Under the pieces are notes generated by a model that was not told the DNA's origin, did no database searches, and was given only the letters and a program-made list of their open reading frames with translations. Below, one piece after another: positions 29,301 to 42,600 of a stretch of 64,000 bases of DNA. Source of the DNA: Erpobdella octoculata (taxonomy: Eukaryota; Annelida; Clitellata; Hirudinida; Erpobdellidae); NCBI GenBank assembly GCA_963978895.1, contig OZ022244.1, positions 1,607,395 through 1,671,394 of the forward strand, read 5' to 3'. Both the position numbers and the translations under genes were made by a program. Numbering within the stretch: the stretch's first letter is position 1; the number at the start of each line of letters is the position of its first letter.

Positions 29301-29532
29301 CGTGGAGAGAATGCTCTCCGGGGATTTCCAGGTTTTGATCTCCAGGGTCGAGGCCGAAAAAGAATTCAGTTTCACTGGCAGGTTGGTCGAAAATATTCGA
29401 GTTTTGCTACGATAATCTTATTGAAAATGTATTTTAAAGGAATTTAGTGGAGTATTTAATCTAACTATTGACATAACTTTATATATATGTTTTTTGATTA
29501 ATTTTATGTTATATGCTTCATTTATGGCTTAC

Positions 29533-29571
<39 letters not shown>

Positions 29572-30590
29572 TAAATATGAGACGTGAGATGTGTTGGTCT
29601 AGTGGTTTAGACACCGGCGTGTATATCTGAAGTACTGGGATCGAGTCCAGGTTTGGGAATGTAGTTTCCCTGAGCAAAAACTTACTCACGCCTGCTCATT
29701 ATCTGAGTTAACTACTCACGTCCGTATAAATAGCGTGTTTTTTTGAGTTTACAATTCTTCTGGAACTATATAAATAAATTAATAAATAAATTGAAAAAAT
29801 ATATAATAAAATGTAATCTATGTTTTTTTTTTAATTTTCGAACTGCAGAATCTTAAAGTGCTGTTCCGAGCTGTTATTAAACTGTCACTTGTCTTCATCG
29901 TGCGGTTCAGTCGCGGCTCATCCATCGACGGTCCAATCCAGAAGGTTCATCGGCCTCCTCGGCTACCTGGCGACCACGTACGTGACGAGATGGAACAAGC
30001 AGGAGCAAGAGCGCAGGGAGCGGGAAGAAGAGGAAGCCAGCCTGTACCGGTTCCGCTCCGGCACGAAACTGCTCTCGGAAGAAGAGACAGATGCCGCGGA
30101 AGTCCTTCGGGATTTCCCGAACTTCTCTGAGGTTTGGGAATTTCCGATCATTTCAGAATTTAAACGAATAATTATCGACATCTCACGGACGGCGACTTGT
30201 TCTAAATACATTGAGATTCTTGATAGAACAGAACCTATTAATAGAACTAGAATAGAAATGGAATGTTCTCTGATGCCACGAATAAATTAATAAATTTGTT
30301 CTCGCAGGACTTTATCGACATCGACAAACCGGACGCACTGAATGACCCCGCCCCTGCCTCTGTCACCGCCGCTGGTGACGGCGACCGCGGGCACGCCCGA
30401 CCCGAAGAAAAGAACGACATCTCCGAGTCCGACTTCTACCGTTTCGCCTCCGTTCTCACGAAGATATTCACGAACGAGTGCGATGGCGACGAGGTTGACG
30501 ATTGCAAGAGTAGTAAGAAAAAGCCAACAAAACAAAAAGGCCAGTATAATAATTGTTTGTTAATTATTACTTATTTCTTTATTGTTATTC

Positions 30591-30627
<37 letters not shown>

Positions 30628-33600
30628 TTACATTTTATTTATTTATTATTAAATCTTATGTTTTTATTTATTATTATTTTAACTTGTTGTGAATTTTCTT
30701 TATTTAAAATGAAATGAAAATGAAAATTCTCTTTTTTCTGTACACTCAGACGTGAAAATTGATTGGTTCACTTACTGGAACTCCACCTATCAGATGGCTT
30801 CAGAAATTCTTCTCGATGCATCTCAATATTTAGGTTGGTTTGAATTCATTTTATTTCTTATTAATCATACATTTTCGATCAATTCCTAATTATATATTTT
30901 AATTAATTTAATTATATATTTTTCTTATTAATTCTTGTATAACTTTATTAATTCTTGTATTGTTTTATTTAATAATTCGCATTGCATAATTCTCTTAAAC
31001 TTTGACCCTCGTAGATCCCAGCCTAGAGAGGAACATACTGACCAATCACTTAATGGCTGCCTGCACAATCCAGTCTTCATTGGCCACAGGGGAAGCCAAT
31101 CCCAGTCGAGAAACAAATAAAGTATTATTTTCTCAGATTTTATTTCATCGAATTAAACGATTATTCGAACGATTTGTGAATTCGATTTTCCATCGGAAAA
31201 ACCAATCCAGGTGTTGAACGTCTACAAGGAGGCAGACACGAAGAACGCTCCCAGGTGTGTGAGAGTCTTGACAGAGCTGAAGTCGCGTGTGGAGACGCTT
31301 CTGGAAGAGTGGCCCAAGCATAACACCTTGGTGCAGGTTAGCTGGGTTGATTATGATGATGATGATGGCGATAATGATGATGATGGCTATAAGGATGATG
31401 ATGATGGCGATAATGGTGATGGCCATGATGATTAAAGTTACTTATAGAATGATATGTTGTTTGCTGTTGTCTTTTTGAAATGATTTGCTAATAATTTGAA
31501 AATTAAAACTTATAAATAGCATTTAAACGTACGTAATAGTCAAACACTTTTTCCTTTATTTTCATTTATTTATTTATTTGTGGTTTAATGGTTTAATTTA
31601 ATTTTAATTTTTTTTTCCCGACAAGCTCTTGATCATCATCGAGAGGATCCTCTCCTTCCCAGTGTCGTCTCCCCCGATGAGGTTCACGCGGGGACTCGAG
31701 ATCCTGCTCGAGGCGGCTCAAGTCTGGCAGGACAACGCGGCTAGGCACGTCTCCTTGGCGCCTCAGCTCGAGGAAGTGACGAGGCTCATGAAGGCTTGGA
31801 GAGGAATGGAGTTGAAGTAAGCCTGATGATGATGATGATGGTGGTGGTGATGATGATGATGATGATGACGATGATGATGATAATGGCGATGGCATTGATA
31901 AATGAAGTTGATCAGTTGCATGAATTAAGGTGGTCTATACAAAACGAGTCGTACCATTTTTATTCACAGGGGGTGGAAAGCGTGTTTGGATTCGCTGGAA
32001 GAGGAGGCTCGGCGACAGTCGCAGAAGTGGTGGTACCACATTCACAGTATCGTCCAACCTCATCTTGCCTCTCAATCCGTATGTCATTCTCCGTATTAAT
32101 AATCAATAATAATAATAATCAATAATAATAATAACAATCAATAATAATAATAATAATAATAACAACAACAATAATAATAATAATAATCAATAATAATAAT
32201 AATGATCAAGTTTTTTTATGATTTTTGGAGTTATTTATATGTTTTAATGGTCATAATATTGTCAATAATAATAATCAATTTTTTATGTTTTTTGAGTTAT
32301 TTAAATGTTTTAATTCTCATAATAAAGGATTTGGAAAAAGAAACGAAAGTCACGATCCTCGCCAGTCTTCAAGAACTTCTGGAAAACTCCCCACTCGGGG
32401 AATTCCAACCGAGGCTAAAAATAGTTCTCTCCTTCCATCGCTATCTCTCCTGCGTTTCAAATTGCAGAGAGGATCGTGGTTTCAAGAGCACTGCTGCTAT
32501 TGGTTAGTCGGTCTTGTTGCATTTCAAATTAAAATTCGCTTATGATGATTGTATAGACTTGATCTTATTTTTAGAAATACTATATATATATATACGGAAT
32601 CTAGCAGGGTTACCCGGAGTTTTTAGAGGTTTTTCTATAGTTTTTCTTTCGCTTCGGTTTCCTTCCCTGCTTGCTCTCCCGTTCCCGCTCCTTCTCCCAT
32701 TCCCGCTTAAGCTCATTTTCTTTCTTCCACTCTCTCCTAACCACGATAAGACAATACATTTTTATATGTTTCTTTTTTTCAGACTCCCTGGTCAGAATAT
32801 TCGGCAACGTTCACTCGTACTACAAGCAGTTCTCTGAGTCGATCGGAGACCTCAAGGACAGATCGAGGGAACCAATCGAGAAAGAGTTGAAGGTCAGTCG
32901 GTGATGATGTGGTGATGATGATGATGATGTGGCGATGATGATGATAATGTGGTGGTGATGATGATTATTACTATATTTTAGATTTGAATTATATAATTAT
33001 GGTTATAACAAGCCAATCGGGAGATTTTTAATTTTACGGCAAATTATACATACACATACAATATATACATGGTGTTTGTTCTGTTACGGTCGCATAGAAC
33101 TACCTGAAGATCGTCAGCAGGATGAAGGATGAGGACGTCAACTACTTCTCCGTCCGCTCCACGTGCCAGCGATCGCACCGGACCGTCCACAAGTTCACCA
33201 AGCAGTACCGACTCCATCTCCAGCAGCCGGTCAAGCCCATGCTGGTCGACAAGCTCGTGGATTGGCAGGCGGACAAGAAAGACGACCGGGAAGCGATCGA
33301 TAAGAAGTCGAAATCGAAAAAGTCGACCGAAAAAGAAGCAGAAGGAGTCGCGTTGAACCCGAAAATGTTTTTGGTTGATACGGTTAGTTTTTTTATTCTT
33401 TAATTTACATACATGGTTTTTAATTTGATCTCATTTGTGATCGCCTTGACGAACACTCCAGGTGAAGTGCGATCAAGATCAGCAGCATCCGCGCCTGAAG
33501 AAAATGGTGTCGTTCTGCGAGAAGATGTTCAGCCAATCAGTCATCAGCAAGTCCATCAATGGAATAGCTTCTTTCACTGGTAAATTTCTATTGGCTTGAG

Positions 33601-36600
33601 TACTCTATTAACATGTTTGAGTAGACCTAATAGAATATTCAATTAGCCTTATCAACATATTTAAATTACTCAATTATCATAATCATTTTGCTTGATTAAC
33701 ATATTTAGAATACTCTATTAGCATAATCATTTAGCTTGATCGACATTTAAATTACTCAATTAGCATAATCATTTAGCTTGATTAGAATATTCAAATCACT
33801 AAATTAACATATTTAAATGACTAAATTAGCACAGTTATTTAACTTGATTAGCATATTCAAATTACTCGATTAGCATGTTCAATTAGCTCGATTAACATAT
33901 TCATTATGTTCTTAAAGGCTCCATTCTGGAAACTGTGAGTCACCTGCAGTCCATGACCCCTCAAGCAGGCCTGCCGAAAGAAAAGAGACTAAAAGAATTG
34001 AAGTACATTCAGAACCTGAAAAAGAAATCGCTTGTCGATCTTTTCAAAGTCCTCAGGGTCATGGGTCAGTGTTTGCCTTGATTAACATAAACATATTAGC
34101 ATAATCAGTCACACCTGTAATCACCAGCAGCCTGTGTATAAAAAAGTATTGGTCTGGTATTTCATTTAATTATAATAATACATAAGCAGCATATTATAAT
34201 CAATATATGTTAAAATATGGGTGGGTTAATCCCTAATTATCATGATACATTAACATAACCATCAATAACTCATCTTTTACCATTATGTACAACATCATTT
34301 ATAACATAAAGTGTTTCTCAATTTCGTTTATTGATGTCGCGATGTTTCACGCAGGTTTGTCCCACAAAAAGGGATTGGCTAACATCGACTCGACGCCCCA
34401 CCAAGAGTCCATGCTCCTCTGGTTCACCGCGACCCCCATGCCCCATGCCCTCCCCGACATGGACACTGCCAATCAGTCGTAAGTTCGCTGTGGTTCATCT
34501 CGCTCCCCTTCATTATTTATTCTCTAATATTTATACTGAGATCATGTTTTTTTGGTTGTTATGATTCATTCTAGGTCTAAGGATTACCTGTCAGGTCAAT
34601 TGAAGAAATGCAAGGTCTACCTGACCAGGTGCTTTGCAAGGAGGAGCCTACTCCTGTCTCTACTGGCCAATCACAACAAAGTATGATAGCTATTTTTGTT
34701 CGTGCATAATTTATGTTAATAACGAGGAAAAGAAGAAAGTTTTATGCTAATTTATTCGTCGCAGGAGCTGGATGGAAACAGCGTGGCGAGGTGCAGGGGA
34801 TTTCCAGAGAATCTTCAGATGGAGGTGATGAGTCAGAGAGAGAAGCTCGTGGAGAACATGGAGGCTTTTGCCAAGCTGAGGTGATTGCGGTTATGATAGC
34901 TATAGTGATGATGGTTATGGTTATGGTGATGATGATGACGATGGTGTTAGTGGTGGCTGTTATGGTGATGATTATGACAGTGACGTTTAAGGCGATGATG
35001 ATGATGATGATGATGATGGTTAAGGTGTTAGTTATGATGATGATAGCGATTGCTTAGTCATTGATAATTAAAATAGACAACGTCGGTAATTTCCGTTCCA
35101 GCTTCGCACTGAGCGACGTCGCCAACCTGTCGAGTGTTTCCAGTTTGCCCAGTCAGAGTGCCTGCAACGAGTGGAAGGTGAGAAACGGTGATGATGATGG
35201 TGATGATGATGATGTTGGTGATGATGAGGATGATGTGGTTGAACTAGCCTTTAAATCCAGTATATATAAGTTATATATCATTACATAATAATGTTGTTAT
35301 TTTATATTGTATACGATATAATATTAAACGTATTATAAGGTGAAATGCTAGAAATGGCGTAGGTGGTGGTGATGATGATAGTATATAAATAATAATTCCA
35401 TCATATATATTTTATTTTCACAGAACAAGACCAGAGATCTATCTAGAACATCTTCAGAATTCCTTCACCAACTGATGTTCTACGTCGACACAATATTATC
35501 ATCATCATCACCGCAACAGCAGGGTGGCGTTGATGATGATGATGACAAGTTCTTATCTTTGGTGACTCCGGACGTGGCTGTTGGTGCTAAAAAAAGGAGA
35601 TCGAACGCTGAGAAGGCGAAAGAATTGATTAAGGTTATTAATATAGTAAACTATATTAGATATTATGTACAGTAGTTAGGATGTCATGGGTAGACACACA
35701 CGCACATTGTCTTTAAAATATTAAAATAATATAATAATTAATAATATTTAAATATTATTTACTTTTTAATTTATATTAATATATTAATAAAAAATAATAA
35801 TTTTAATTTTGAGTTTTCTACTCTTAACAGAAATGTCTTGATTGCCTCAGCTGCATGAATGCTAAGTACTCTTCGTCCAATGAGATGTCAGTCAGGTACG
35901 TTCTCGTTCCTCATTGGAGTCTTAGAATAAATATGCATCGTCTGATTGGTTGAATAAAATTAACTTTGCATCGCATTACAGCTTGGAATAATTATCATGC
36001 ATCGTCTGATTGGTTGAATAAAATTAACTTTGCATCGCATTACAGCTTGGAATAATTATCATGCATCGTCTGATTGGTTGAATAAAATTAACCTTGCATT
36101 GCATTGCAGCTTGGAATAATTATCATGCATCGTCTGATTGGTAGAATAAAATAAACTTTGCATTGCATTGCAGCTTGGCGCCCATTGCGGAAAGCTTCAG
36201 CAAGCTGGAAGGTGTGGCTAAGGACATGAGGAGGATCGATCAACTGCTCTCTCCGGTTGAACTTTCGGATGAACTTTCCAAGAGCGGCCTTAAAGAGATC
36301 GTCGTGTCTTCGAGTACTTTGGTCGAATCCATTTTTTGCGGATGTCGAGAGTTCGTGGCGTACGAGAAAGAGGTTGAGAACGCTTGCCAGAAAGGTTGGT
36401 TTTGCATATTAATGAAGTCATGAATATTCAACAGAGACCTGATTTGATGTTTGTTATTCTGCTAGTTCAAATAAGCGTATGTTCTGTGAGATTTTAAGTG
36501 GTTGTTTGAGTAGTTCTTACGATGTGGTAATCTTGGCGTTGACTCGCTGGTTGATCTTAAGGTGAAGGTGAACTCATGGATGTAGTGGACGGGGGACTCG

Positions 36601-39600
36601 CCTCCCCGGAATTGGATCAGTTCAAGGAGGAATGCCGGAGACTGGCTACGAGGTGTCTCAAGTCGCTGGAATGCCTCTTCAAGGAAGAAGAGGAAAAGAA
36701 GCAGAAACAGAAGAAGGAGAAGAAGGAACAGGAGATGATTAAAGATGATGGTGGCTGTGAGAAGCAACCTGATGAACTGGATGGGGATGATGACGATGAA
36801 GATGCCGGTTCGTGTCTGTTTTTATTAAATTTAATTTAAAAAACTTTAAATAATTAATAATATGAGTATCAAAGAATATTTTAATAAATAATAATATTTA
36901 ATAAATAATAATATTTAATAAATAATAATATTTAATAAATAATAATATTTAATAAATAATAATATTTAATAAATAATAATATTTAATAAATAATAATATT
37001 TAATAAATAATAATATTTAATAAATAATAATATTTAATAAATAATAATATTTAATAAATAATAATATTTAATAAATAATAATATTTAATAAATAATAATA
37101 TTTAATAAATAATAATATTTAATAAATAATAATATTTAATAAATAATAATATTTAATAAATAATAATATTTAATAATTAATAATATGAGTATTACAAAAT
37201 ATTAATTATTCGTCAATTTCTATCTACAGAGAATCTTCTCACAGGACTGAACGTTGATCTGTCGTCGACGTTTAAAATCCTGAAGCTGCCGAAGGTGAGC
37301 AAACTCTCGTTTTAAATTTTTTTTCTATCTTTTTTTTATTTACAGCAGGTGAAAATTAATTAATGTTATCTTACAGGTGGCCAATAAACTTTCACTGCTG
37401 CTTAAAACCGTCTCTGATTGGTCGGATCAGCCGTTGTTGTCCAACCACATCAAGGAGGCTATTGGCTGCTTTTCTTATTTCAGAGACGTACTCACTCAAT
37501 ATGGCCGTCTGGTGCAGTTTTACATTACGCAACAGGTAAGTTGTTCAAATATTTAATTATATTTTTATAAAAAAATTAATATATTTAATTTCAATTTATA
37601 ATATCTATTTGAAGTTTTTAATCGTTTGTATTTCTAATATCTTTTTTTTCAATTACAGGTCTCGGGTCTCAGGGAGCTGTCGAAACTGAACTCCGTCCTG
37701 TTGAGATTGTTCGCGGAACTTGCCGAAAAGGTAATATCATCGGGCGCGTCCTGACCACAGTCCGTGTGCGGTGCGGGGTTTTCTTGGCCTTGAAGCCTCC
37801 TATTGTTTTTGACTTGCTTTAAAGATTGTAGAACTGTAATTTAATCTCTCCGTCGTAGCAGTCTTATATTCTCCGTAAACTAATCACGGATTACAATCAG
37901 AGCTGTAACGATTTGATTTGATTTCACTAAAGGGTTACTGCACCCCGCCGGAGCTAACAAGCGATGGTGACGATGCCAAGGATTCGAAGGGAACCAAGTT
38001 CGAAGACATCGAAGAGGGCGGCATGGATGAAGGTGAAGGAATCCGAGATGTCAGCGAGCAGATCGAGGATGAGGGACAGGTCAGTTACTGTGATCGATCA
38101 TTACTGTGATCAATTATTAACGTGATCGATTATTACTGTGATCAATTATTACCGTGATTAATTATTATTGTGATCAATTATTACCATGATCAATAATTGC
38201 TGTGATCAATTATCACCGTGATTAATTATTATTGTGATCAATTATTACCATGATCAATTATTACCGTGATCAATTATTACCGTGATCAATTATTAATGTG
38301 ATCAATTATTACCGTGATTAATTATTACCATGATAAATTAATACCTTGATTAATTATTACCATGATCAATTATCATGATCAATTATCACTGTAATTAATT
38401 ATTATTGTGATCAATTATTACCATGATCAATTATTACCGTGATCAATTATTAATGTGATTAATTATTACTGTATTCAACTATTACTGTGCTCAATGGTTA
38501 CTGTGAATGATGATTACTGTGATCAATATAATAGCTGTGGACAATGACTGCTGTGTAATAATTACTTTGATCAATTATTACCTAGATTAATAACAGTTGT
38601 GATCAACCATTCCATTGATTAGTAAGTTTTGTGATCAGTTTCAATTGAACTGTCATCCATTTGAACGCAGATCGAAGGCCTACAGAGTGACAAGAAGCCA
38701 GACAAGAAGGAGGACAAAGAAGACAAAGAAGAAGACGAGGGAGAAGACAAAGCCATCGAGATCGGCGTCGATTTTGATGCAGAGCTTACTGATCCTCGGA
38801 AGCAAGGTTTTTTCATTTGATTTTACCGATTTATTTATTAATTAATAAATTTTTAATAATTTTGTTTATTCATTAATTTTTATTTATTCATTTATTAATT
38901 CTTCAATAATTTTATTCATTTATTTACTGATTTTTAATAATTTTATTTATTTATTAATTTCTTAATAGTTTCATTTATTCATTTTTTAATAATTCAGATT
39001 ATTTATTTATTTATTTTAATTATTTATTTAATAAATTCATTATTTTTATTTATTTATTTGTTTTACGAATTTATTAATAAAGTTTCATTCCTATTGTTTT
39101 CCCTCTCACTCCCAAAAAAAAAAAAGACGACGAAGATGAAAACGAAGACAACGATGACAATGGCGACGAGCCTGACATCGACAAGCAGATGGGAGACGTC
39201 GGGGATGACGTGGACGAGAAACTCGATGAGAAGATGTGGGGAGATGATGAAGAGGAGGAAGAGGATGACAATAAGGAGGTGGTGATGATGATGCTGATGA
39301 TGCTGACGACGGCGATGATGATGATGGTGATGATGATGATGATGTCTTTCATATTAATGACATTGACGTGACACCGTACAGAACAAGTCCGACGATCACG
39401 GAAAAGGCACGAACGTCGACCAATCGCAGGAGCTCGGTTGCAAAGGTTCGGCCGAAGAGGGAGATAAGGAAGATGAGAAAAGCAAAGAAGAAGATAAAGT
39501 TAATGATGATGATGATGAAGAGAAAGAGAGCAAAGCCAACCACGTACCTGATTATGTAAGTTTGTTATGAATTGATTGATAGAGTTGTTTATTATTTATG

Positions 39601-42600
39601 ATAAGATATATATTGATCAATTCGTTGATAGATCAAATGATTGATTGATGGTTCAATTAGTTGTTTGATTGATCATATAATTGATTGATTGCTTGCTCAT
39701 ATAATTGATTGATTGATTGCTCATATAACTGATTGATCATATAATTGATTGATTGCTCAATTAATTGATTGATTGATTGATTTATCATATAATTGATTGA
39801 TTGCTCAATTAATTGATTGATTGCTCAATTAATTGATTGATTGCTCAATTGATTGATTTATCATTTAATTGATTGATTGAATGATCATATAATTGATTGA
39901 TTGATTGAACGATCATATAATTGATTGATTGATCATATAATTGATTGATCGATCGATCATATAATTAATTAATTGATTGATCATATAATTAATTAATTGA
40001 TTGATCATATAATTGATTGATTGATCATATAATTGATTAATGAAATTTTTCAGTCCGAATACGACGAAGAAGTAGACGAGAAGAAACCCGAGAAGAACCA
40101 CGAACTTCCCGAAGAGGAAGACATGGAAATCCCCGAAAATCTAAATTTAGACGGCGACGATGCTGATCCAGCTGAAAGTACCGGTTGGTAACGATGTTGT
40201 TTGACTGATGTCGTACGCTGATAATGATACCTGCTAATGTAGTGCGGATACAGTCGTTAATGGTGATGGTTACTAAGGTGATGATGATGATGGCAGTGGT
40301 GGTGATTGTGATGATGATGATGATGGCAGTGGTGGTGATTGTGATGATGATGATGATGATGATGGTGGTGGTTGTGATGATGATAGCTGAATGTCTCTCT
40401 TTCCATTCAAGAAAACGCCGACATGAACGTCGAGGAAAGCTCCAAAACTGAAGATGTGGACGACAAGGATGATGTTGACGAAAACAAAGATGTCGACGGT
40501 GACGGTGAGTCACATCTACATTAACATATAATGTAACGTAATGTAGTGTATCGTAATGTAATGTAATGTAATGTAATGTAATGTGTGATGTAATGTAATG
40601 TGGTGTAATATTATATAATGTAATTTAGTTTAATATAAACTTCATGTAATATGATGTCATGTCATGTGATGTTTAATCATATAATTTTTTTTAATGTAGT
40701 TGAATATAATATAATGTGATGTGGCGCTGCAATGTACTGTAATATAACAACTTGTTGAATTACATTTTGACTCCTCACAGAAGATGACAAGCAAATGGAC
40801 ATCGACGAAGCTGAAGGCGAAAACAAAGATGGCGGTGACGACGCTGGTGATGATGATGATGATGGTGGCGATCACAAAGGTGTTTTTTTGGGTTTTTTTA
40901 TTTTATTTGTTTTTTATGATTATAAATATATTTGAAGTTTATTTTGAGGTGATATTAATGTTGTATTTTATCTCATCATTAGTGGTTTGTGCTTTATTTT
41001 AGATGTTTTATATTTTATTCGTTTCTTTAATCATTTTTTTTTAATGAATTTGTGAAGCTGAAGACATGGAGGCAGAGGAGAGTGAAGATGTTTCTAAACC
41101 GGGCATTGAACCTCAGGTGAGGAAATGATGACGATTGTGGTGGTGATCATGATGGTTGTTATGGTCTTGATAATCATGGTTGTGGTGGTGGTGATGATGG
41201 TTGTTACGGTCTTGATAATGGTGACAGTGGTGGTGGTGATGGTTGTTACGGTCTTGACAATAATCACTGTTATGGTTATGTTCTTGATAATCATGGTGGT
41301 GGTGGTGATGATGATCATGATGGTAGTGGTGGAGATGATGATGATAATGGTGATGATGATGGTAGGGGTGATGATGATGATAATTTGTGGTGGTGATGTT
41401 GATGATTGTGGTCATATATCACATATTATATTGTATATCTGTTATATTATATTAAATAATTATAATAATAATTCAAATTAATAATTAATTCAACATGATT
41501 ATAATAATTATTATTATATTCATTAATTAAATTAATATAATAATAATAATAATAATAATTTTATTAATATTAATAATATCACAAAATATCATATTCATTA
41601 ATTAGATTAATATAATAATAATAATAATTATTATCGTAACAGCTGGACGAAAGCAACAAGTCGACGGACGAAAACGACAACAAGCAAGACGACGAAGCGA
41701 AGGAGAAATCGGACGACGCCATCGGGACGCACCACGACACGAAGTCGGAAGCCGTCACCGACATGAACGACACTGCCGGGACCTCCCAAGTCGAACTGGA
41801 AAGCCAGGTGGGCCGATCATGCGGGTTTTTTTTTGTTTTCCGATCCAATTTCTACCTATCTCGGATTCGTCGTGCATCGTGCCGTTTTTCTTTCTCTCCG
41901 TTTCCAGGACAAGGAGTCGCGAGGAGGTTACAATCGCATGAACGAAAACTCGCGTCACCAGGACGACAGCGTAAACAAGTACATGACAGGAAGCGCCAAA
42001 GATGATAAAAAACCAGAGGTAACTTGATTATTTTTCATATTTGTTGCATTCCTTTTTGTGTGTGTGTTTCTGCATGTTTTTATCTATTGTTGCTATATAT
42101 TATTATATTAATAATTATTGCTGTTAATTATAATATAATTAATATATTTATATAATGTATATTTATATTATTACATTGATTTCCTTCTTTACGCGTAATC
42201 AGTCACGTAAACGACAGAGAGAGACGAACGAAGACCGATCTCTCGGCACGAGCGAGGAAAGCGCAAAGAAACGCCTGAAAACCGTCGACTGCAACGAGGG
42301 AGACGTGACCCGGTCGAAAGAGGAAGATGAAATCAACTCAAAGGTGAGTAAGTGGGAAGTAGACGGCTACACACGGTAATACTGACCGCGGTTTTCCCAC
42401 TGGGGAGTAAACGTCGGGAATGGTTATGGGAATACTGGTGTGGTAGTGGTGATGAGGATGGGAATGGAAATGGGGTCAGCTCACAAGTGAGTTCGTGATA
42501 GTAAACATCGGTTATGGTTATGGGAATAATGGTGGGGTAATGTTTATGGAAATGAGGGTGGTGATAAGGGCATCTGAAAAGTGAGTTCGTGGTACTAAAC

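Noticed and set aside
41113..41480. His-rich and Val/Met-rich frames
   Set aside because: Both strands of a GATG/GGT microsatellite in midasin intron 85.
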